From NCBI RefSeq assembly GCF_028128765.1, contig NZ_LBJG01000025.1:1-64000 (forward strand): a stretch of 64,000 bases of DNA, given 5' to 3'. This DNA is from Bradyrhizobium sp. CCBAU 51627. GTDB taxonomy: Bacteria > Pseudomonadota > Alphaproteobacteria > Rhizobiales > Xanthobacteraceae. Positions 59,459-64,000 of this stretch are shown here, one piece after another. The notes below the pieces were generated by a model. It searched no databases. It saw only the letters and a program-made list of their open reading frames with translations, and was not told the DNA's origin. Every line of letters begins with the position of its first letter. Position 1 is the stretch's first letter. A program made the position numbers and the translations under genes.

Positions 59459-60901
59459 ATGTCAGTCGAGGACGCTATCGCCCCGCCCCTGTCCGCAACG
59501 GAGGCGCCTGCGCCTGGCGCGACCATGCCTCGCCCCATGGCGACGGCCGCCGACCAGCGCCGCGCCGCGCTGTTGACTGCCCCGATCCTGCCGACCTTGT
59601 TCAAGCTTGCGGCGCCGACCGTGACCGTCCTTGTGGCGCAGACCGCGGTGAACATCGCCGAAGCCTATTATGTCGGCCTCCTCGGCACCGATGCGCTGGC
59701 CGGCGCCGCACTGGTCTTCCCGATCTTCATGCTGATGGCGATGATGTCGAACGGCGGGTTCGGCTCCGGTGTCGCCTCGTCGGTGGCGCGTGCGGTCGGC
59801 GCCGGCCGGAAGGGCGATGCCGACGCGGCGCTGTTCCATGCCATCGTGCTTGCGATCATCGCGGGTGCGGTGTTCACGCTGGGCATCAGCCTCGGCGGCC
59901 CGGCACTGTTTCGCATGCTCGGCGGTCGCGAAGGCGCGCTCGATGCCGCGATCACCTATTCCAACAATCTCTTCGCCGGCGCGATTCCGGCCTGGATCGT
60001 CAACCTCCAGGCGGCCGCGCTGCGCGGTTCCGGCAACGTCAAGGTCCCGGCGCTGGTGACGTTGATCGGCGCGATCGTGACGATTCCGGCCTCGCCGCTC
60101 TTGATCTTCGGCTTCGGACCCATCCCAAGCCTCGGCATTGCCGGCGCCGGTCTTGCTTTCGGCCTCTATTACGGCGCGGCGATGCTGTTCCTGCTGCGCT
60201 ACATGTCCTCGGGCGCATCCGGCTTGCGGCTCCACATCGTGCCGCTGCGCGCAAAGATCTTTGGCGACATGCTGAAGGTCGGCATTCCCACCGCTTTCAA
60301 CGCCGTGCTGACCAACCTCACCGTCATCCTCGTCACCGGCGCGGTCGGCCTGTTCGGCACCTCGGCGCTCGCCGGCTACGGCATCGCCTCGCGGCTCGAC
60401 TACATCATGATCCCGCTGCTGTTCGGCATCAGCACGGCGACGCTGACCATGGTCGGCGTCAACATGGGCGCGGGCCAGACTGCGCGGGCGCAGCGGATCG
60501 GCTGGGTCAGCGGCGCCGCCGGCCTGATCATGACCGGCTCCATCGGTCTGCTGGTCGCGATCTTTCCGACGGCCTGGCTTCATCTGTTCAGCCACGATGC
60601 TGATGTCGTGAGCGAGGGCATGACTTACTTGCGCATCGTCGCGCCGGCCTATGCGGCGCTCGGTTTTGGTTTCGTCACCTCGTTCGCAGCGCAGGGCACG
60701 GGCCGGGCGATGGGCCCGCTGATGTCCGCGGTTGCACGCATCCTGATCGCCGCCGGCGGTGGCTGGATCGCGGTGGCGTATTTCGGTGCGGGCATGGCCG
60801 GGCTTGCCGCCATGGTCACGGCGGCGCTTGCCGCCTATGCGGTGATCTGCGTGCTGATCATGCTGTCCCCGTCGACCTGGCGCGCCGAGCCGCGCGCCTA
60901 G
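59459..60901 (+). CDS. MATE-family multidrug efflux transporter
   Basis: 480 residues, twelve hydrophobic helices in the two-fold MATE arrangement. Landmarks are FKLAAPTVTVLVAQTAVNIA (TM1), YYVGLLGTDALAGAALVFP, the repeat pattern MLKVGIPTAFNAVLTNLTVI in the second half, and GVNMGAGQTARAQRIGW. It exports cationic drugs or metabolites using Na+ or H+ gradients. AGGA lies very close to ATG 59459. Expression is probably controlled by the divergent TetR through the tandem operators. Confidence 0.92.
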   Translation: MSVEDAIAPPLSATEAPAPGATMPRPMATAADQRRAALLTAPILPTLFKLAAPTVTVLVAQTAVNIAEAYYVGLLGTDALAGAALVFPIFMLMAMMSNGGFGSGVASSVARAVGAGRKGDADAALFHAIVLAIIAGAVFTLGISLGGPALFRMLGGREGALDAAITYSNNLFAGAIPAWIVNLQAAALRGSGNVKVPALVTLIGAIVTIPASPLLIFGFGPIPSLGIAGAGLAFGLYYGAAMLFLLRYMSSGASGLRLHIVPLRAKIFGDMLKVGIPTAFNAVLTNLTVILVTGAVGLFGTSALAGYGIASRLDYIMIPLLFGISTATLTMVGVNMGAGQTARAQRIGWVSGAAGLIMTGSIGLLVAIFPTAWLHLFSHDADVVSEGMTYLRIVAPAYAALGFGFVTSFAAQGTGRAMGPLMSAVARILIAAGGGWIAVAYFGAGMAGLAAMVTAALAAYAVICVLIMLSPSTWRAEPRA

Positions 60902-61077
60902 GTAGGGCTTGCGCGCGGCTGGCTACGGCCCCAATCTGCATTCGTTTCCCGTTTGATGGCGAATGGAGAAGCGTTGCCCGCAGCAGGCGGTCAATATGGA
61001 TTTTCATTTCATTGATTTCGCCCGGCGGAGAAGCGAATACGGTTCCTGTTGCTATTGCTGTGTTATGGAGACCATCG

Positions 61078-61860
61078 ATGTCGTTTCGTCCCGCCCTGAT
61101 CCTCGCAACAGCGCTCGCCGCATGGTCGGCAGCAAGCTCCGCCGAGACCATCAAGATCGGCGTGACGCCAGGGCCGCATGCCCAGATCTTCGAGGCGGTG
61201 AAGCCGGTCGCGGCCAAGCAGGGCCTTGACATCCAGCTCATCGAGTTCTCCGATTACGTTGTGCCGAACGCCGCGCTCGACGCCGGCGATATCCAGGCCA
61301 ATTCGTTCCAGAACCAGCCTTATCTCGACAACCAGAAGGCCGATCGCGGCTACAGGATCGAGTCGGTCGGCCTCACCGTGAATTTCCCGATCGGTGTCTA
61401 TTCGAAGAAGCACAAGGCCTTCGCCGACATCCCCGACGGCGGCAAGGTCTCGATCCCCAACGATCCCACCAATGGCGGCCGCGTGCTGCTGCTCTTGCGC
61501 GACAAGGGCGTGATCAAGTTGAAAGATGGCACCGGATTCAAGCCGACGGTGCTCGACATCACCGAGAATCCCAAGAAGCTGAAATTCGTCGAGGTCGATG
61601 CCGCGCAAGCGCCCCGCGCGCTCGACGATGTCGACGCCGCCGCGATCAACACAAATTATGCAACCCAGGCGGGCCTCGATCCGGTCAAGGATCCGATCCT
61701 GCGCGAGGACCCCAAGGGCCCCTATGTCAACCTGATCGCGGTGCGCAGCGCCGACAAGGACAAGCCCTGGGTCAAGATCCTGGTCAACAGCTATCACACG
61801 CCCGAGGTGAAGGAATTCATCCTCAGCAAATTCAAGGGCGCGGTGTTGCCGAGCTGGTAG
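61078..61860 (+). CDS. metQ: MetQ/NlpA-family substrate-binding protein
   Basis: 260 residues from ATG 61078 (GGAG 8 bases upstream; the frame extends to 61012 without such a site). Signal peptide ALILATALAAWSAASSA, then the MetQ fold: IKIGVTPGPHAQIFEAVKPV, LIEFSDYVVPNAALDAGDIQ, ANSFQNQPYLDNQ, VSIPNDPTNGGRVLLLL and AINTNYATQAGLDP. It is periplasmic and binds methionine or a related ligand. The metNI ATPase and permease are not in the window. Downstream genes (flavin monooxygenase, CMD proteins) suggest a sulfur-compound use cluster. Confidence 0.9.
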   Translation: MSFRPALILATALAAWSAASSAETIKIGVTPGPHAQIFEAVKPVAAKQGLDIQLIEFSDYVVPNAALDAGDIQANSFQNQPYLDNQKADRGYRIESVGLTVNFPIGVYSKKHKAFADIPDGGKVSIPNDPTNGGRVLLLLRDKGVIKLKDGTGFKPTVLDITENPKKLKFVEVDAAQAPRALDDVDAAAINTNYATQAGLDPVKDPILREDPKGPYVNLIAVRSADKDKPWVKILVNSYHTPEVKEFILSKFKGAVLPSW

Positions 61861-61990
61861 GCAACCTGCCTAACCAAAGTCCTGCACAGGAAGCCGATCC
61901 CGGCGGGCAGCCTTGCGCATTGCCCGCTTGTCTCGGGCCGCGGCAACCGACATCATCGGGCCGTGGCCATCCTCGCCCGACAGGGGTCGT

Positions 61991-63025
61991 ATGAAACGCT
62001 TTGCAAACCTGAAACGCCTGGGATTCTTCACACGCCTGCTCGACGAAGCGCCGCCGGCACAGCGCTATCGCTTCGCGGCCGAGCAGATCGTGCGTGCCGA
62101 GAAGGCAGGGCTCGATTCCGCATGGATCGCCCAGCACCATTTTCACGAGCGCGAGGGCGGACTGCCATCGCCCTTCACCTTCCTCGGCTACGTCGCCGCC
62201 CAGACCTCGCGCATTCGCCTCGGTACCGGCATCGTCACCTTGCCGCTGGAGAACCCGGTGCGGGTGGCGGAGGATGCCGCGGTGCTCGACCTGCTCTGCA
62301 ATGGCCGGTTCGAGCTCGGCGTCGGCACCGGCGGCAACCCGTCCGCGTTTGCCGCCTTCGGCCTCGACGGCGCCCAGCGCAACGAGATATTCGCCCGCAA
62401 TCTCGACGTGGTGCGCAGGGCGCTGACCGGCAAGCCGCTCGACGGTGGCGACACGCTCTATCCGCAGCGGCCGCAACTGGACAGGCGCATCTGGCAGGCG
62501 ACGTTCTCGGTGGCGGGCGGCGCGCGCGCCGGCAAGGCCGGCGATGGCCTGTTGCTCTCGCGCACCCAGCCGCGGGCCAAGGAGGCGCCAAACGCCACGC
62601 TTGCCGAGATCCAGAACCCGATCATCGACGCCTATCTCGCAGCGCTGCCGCCCGGGGCCGAACCACGGATCATGGCTTCGCGCAGCGTATTCGTCGCGGA
62701 CGATCATCACGAGGCGTTGCGGTTGGCCGACATCGGCCTGCGTCGCGCCCTGCCGCAGTTCATGAAAGGCGGTCACCTTCCCCCCGGCGAGACGCTGGAG
62801 GAGATGATCTCGGCGTTCGACACCCATGTCGGCGGCGCCGACGAGGTGATTGCCTCGCTGCGTACGGATGCCACGCTGGAGCGCGTGACCGATCTGGTGT
62901 TTCAGGTTCATTCGGTCGATGCGCCTCATCCCCATGTGCTGCGCTCGATCGAGCTGGTGGCCGACAAGGTCGCGCCGGCGCTGGGCTGGGTCCGGACCGC
63001 ACCCGAGGTGGCGCTGGCGGGCTAG
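61991..63025 (+). CDS. LLM-class flavin-dependent monooxygenase
   Basis: 344 residues from ATG 61991. Luciferase-like TIM barrel: RYRFAAEQIVRAEKAGLDSAW, IAQHHFHEREGGLPSP, LGTGIVTLPLENPVRVAEDA and FELGVGTGGNP are the strands that bind FMN. It resembles the KPN_01858-type putative monooxygenases, which are found with the two CMD-domain proteins that follow. It should use reduced FMN and oxygen on a small organic or sulfur compound. An ORF start at 61913 has no ribosome binding site. Confidence 0.9.
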   Translation: MKRFANLKRLGFFTRLLDEAPPAQRYRFAAEQIVRAEKAGLDSAWIAQHHFHEREGGLPSPFTFLGYVAAQTSRIRLGTGIVTLPLENPVRVAEDAAVLDLLCNGRFELGVGTGGNPSAFAAFGLDGAQRNEIFARNLDVVRRALTGKPLDGGDTLYPQRPQLDRRIWQATFSVAGGARAGKAGDGLLLSRTQPRAKEAPNATLAEIQNPIIDAYLAALPPGAEPRIMASRSVFVADDHHEALRLADIGLRRALPQFMKGGHLPPGETLEEMISAFDTHVGGADEVIASLRTDATLERVTDLVFQVHSVDAPHPHVLRSIELVADKVAPALGWVRTAPEVALAG

Positions 63026-63060
63026 TGGAGATGAATATGACTGACGTTGCGCGAGGCTGA

Positions 63061-63663
63061 ATGATGGCACCGACGGATATCATCGACAAACTTGCGGGCA
63101 TCGAACCGGGATCGGCGCTGGACGCCATTCGCGCACGGCGCCTGCAGGCGCGCGAAAATGCGCAGAAGAGCTACTTATCCCTGTTCGAGCCGATCGATGC
63201 CGGCGAGTTCTCGCTGCTCGAACGCGCCGCCGTCGGCGCCTTCGTGACCGGTTTGCATGGCGAATCCCCGGTGGCCGCCTTCTATCGCGACAAGCTTGCG
63301 ACGACCGCCGGTGGCGCGGCCCTGCTTGAAGCGATCGATGCCGAGATCGCGCGGGGCAGGACCTCCGGGCCCTACGGCTCCTTTCCTCGAGGTCCGCTGT
63401 CGGTCGAGGATACGGCCGGCTTGATTTTCCACGTGAGCGCGGCGAGCAAATCCGTTCTGGGCAGCCGCCTCGCAGCGGCGCTCGAGCATGCACACCTCCT
63501 GGTGTTCCGGCCGCGCGATGCGGCATCGAGCGACATGAAGGCGCTGCTTGCCGCCGGCTGGTCGACCACGGGCATCGTCACGTTCTCACAGCTCGTCGCG
63601 TTCCTGTCATTCCAGGTGCGGGTCGTCAGCGGCCTCCGCACGCTTGCCGCCGCCAACGCATAA
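63061..63663 (+). CDS. CMD-domain protein (Avi_7170-like)
   Basis: 200 residues (two ATGs in a row; 63061 or 63064). A helical protein with the carboxymuconolactone-decarboxylase fold but no CxxC (AVGAFVTGLHGESPVAAFYR, then AHLLVFRPRDA). It fits the Avi_7170-type family next to LLM monooxygenases and an alkylhydroperoxidase-domain protein. It lies 35 bp after the monooxygenase and 14 bp before the next gene, so it is one operon. It probably has no peroxidase activity alone. Confidence 0.85.
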   Translation: MMAPTDIIDKLAGIEPGSALDAIRARRLQARENAQKSYLSLFEPIDAGEFSLLERAAVGAFVTGLHGESPVAAFYRDKLATTAGGAALLEAIDAEIARGRTSGPYGSFPRGPLSVEDTAGLIFHVSAASKSVLGSRLAAALEHAHLLVFRPRDAASSDMKALLAAGWSTTGIVTFSQLVAFLSFQVRVVSGLRTLAAANA

Positions 63664-63677
63664 GAGGAGGCTGCAGC

Positions 63678-64000
63678 ATGAGCGCCGCCGTCAATCCGCC
63701 CAATGTCTTCACCCAGGATGAGCTCGGCTGGGTCTCCTGGATCGAGCCTCTGCCGGAGGCCGAGCTGACCGAGCGGCATTTTGCCGGCCTGGTCGATCGC
63801 GCCCGTGCCAAATCGGAATATTTCCGCCTGCTGGTGCGCGACCCTGAAGTGCTGGAAGCCCGCACCAAGACCGACAAGGACATCTTCTACAATGTCGCCG
63901 ACGGCTTGCCGCGCGCCGAGCGTGAGCTCGCGGCGGCTGCGACCTCGCGTTACAATGGCTGCATCTATTGCGCCTCGGTGCATGCGCGCTTCGCCAGCAC
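63678..64000 (+). CDS. Alkylhydroperoxidase-domain protein (Avi_7169-like), cut by window end
   Basis: The first 107 residues only. GAGGAGG lies 8 bases before ATG 63678. The N-terminal helices (FTQDELGWVSWIEPLPEAEL) match the Avi_7169-type family, and the AhpD active site NGCIYCASVHARF (C-x2-C, His) begins just before the window stops. A peroxidase-like partner of the preceding CMD protein and the flavin monooxygenase. The gene continues beyond 64000. Confidence 0.85.
   Translation, partial: MSAAVNPPNVFTQDELGWVSWIEPLPEAELTERHFAGLVDRARAKSEYFRLLVRDPEVLEARTKTDKDIFYNVADGLPRAERELAAAATSRYNGCIYCASVHARFAS

Noticed and set aside
59462..60595. 377-codon open frame antisense to the MATE gene
   Set aside because: Extremely His/Arg/Asp-rich mirror sequence with no hydrophobic core or motif.
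1..64000. CRISPR arrays, rRNA or clear tRNA genes
   Set aside because: No regularly spaced direct repeats and no rRNA segments were seen; no sequence folded as a complete tRNA by eye.

Overview
The window looks like chromosome of a slow-growing rhizobial alphaproteobacterium, most likely Bradyrhizobium or a close relative. This rests on gene content and codon use, not on a database search. The signs are high GC, FixJ-type response regulators, an ICE-like (Irr-type) box before bacterioferritin, a Frc-type fructose ABC transporter, a formate dehydrogenase locus with DUF3305/DUF3306-type proteins, and several short proteins that resemble Bradyrhizobium hypotheticals.

Layout. (1) 0.5-7.7 kb: a signalling module of two response regulators and a 1978-residue kinase-like/AAA/GAF/PAS/histidine kinase. 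(2) 8.4-10.7 kb: a small secreted protein, a ClpX paralogue without the first half of its zinc finger, and a two-gene operon of small proteins. (3) 10.7-22.8 kb: an accessory, partly decayed stretch. Intact genes are a PNPOx-like protein, nu-class-like GST, quinone oxidoreductase, MFS pump, bacterioferritin, AraC regulator, nitroreductase, AhpD-like protein, azoreductase, a DUF3788-like protein and an XRE regulator. Mixed in are remnants of NmrA-like, NTF2-like, bfd, PNPOx-like and IS630 genes. (4) 22.8-25.2 kb: a curli-like locus (two curlin-like proteins, a CsgH-like protein and a divergent secreted protein) with one conserved upstream element used three times. (5) 25.2-29.0 kb: a Lon-type (S16-like) protease domain fused to about ten helical repeats, next to a tyrosine recombinase. 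(6) 29.2-38.1 kb: fructose uptake and Entner-Doudoroff entry (frcBCA, ROK regulator, fructokinase, zwf, edd). (7) 39.0-51.8 kb: formate dehydrogenase, with maturation genes in a chain of 4-bp overlaps, an HTH-TorD fusion chaperone, a TAT mini-protein, alpha/beta/gamma subunits and a 40-residue protein. A WD40-cytochrome c and a polyferredoxin lie beside it. (8) 52-54.2 kb: two small genes, then a decayed hybrid kinase fused to a decayed ABC permease. (9) 54.3-64 kb: peptide-type ABC binding protein, BisC-like molybdoenzyme, TetR/MATE pair with tandem operators, and a MetQ / LLM-flavin / two-CMD-protein cluster cut by the window end.

How the genes work together. Fructose enters by FrcBCA, is phosphorylated by the linked fructokinase, and after isomerisation encoded elsewhere feeds Zwf and Edd; the ROK regulator probably acts at a 13-bp-arm palindrome between the divergent units. 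Formate oxidation uses a Mo/W-bis-MGD alpha subunit with a Cys ligand, a four-cluster ferredoxin-like beta subunit and a membrane cytochrome b. The TorD fusion and the coupled accessory genes probably serve its maturation. The strongest candidate for an undescribed system is the Lon-like protease/helical-repeat protein beside the integrase. Next come the curli-like locus with its triplicated element, and the zinc-finger-less ClpX without a partner.
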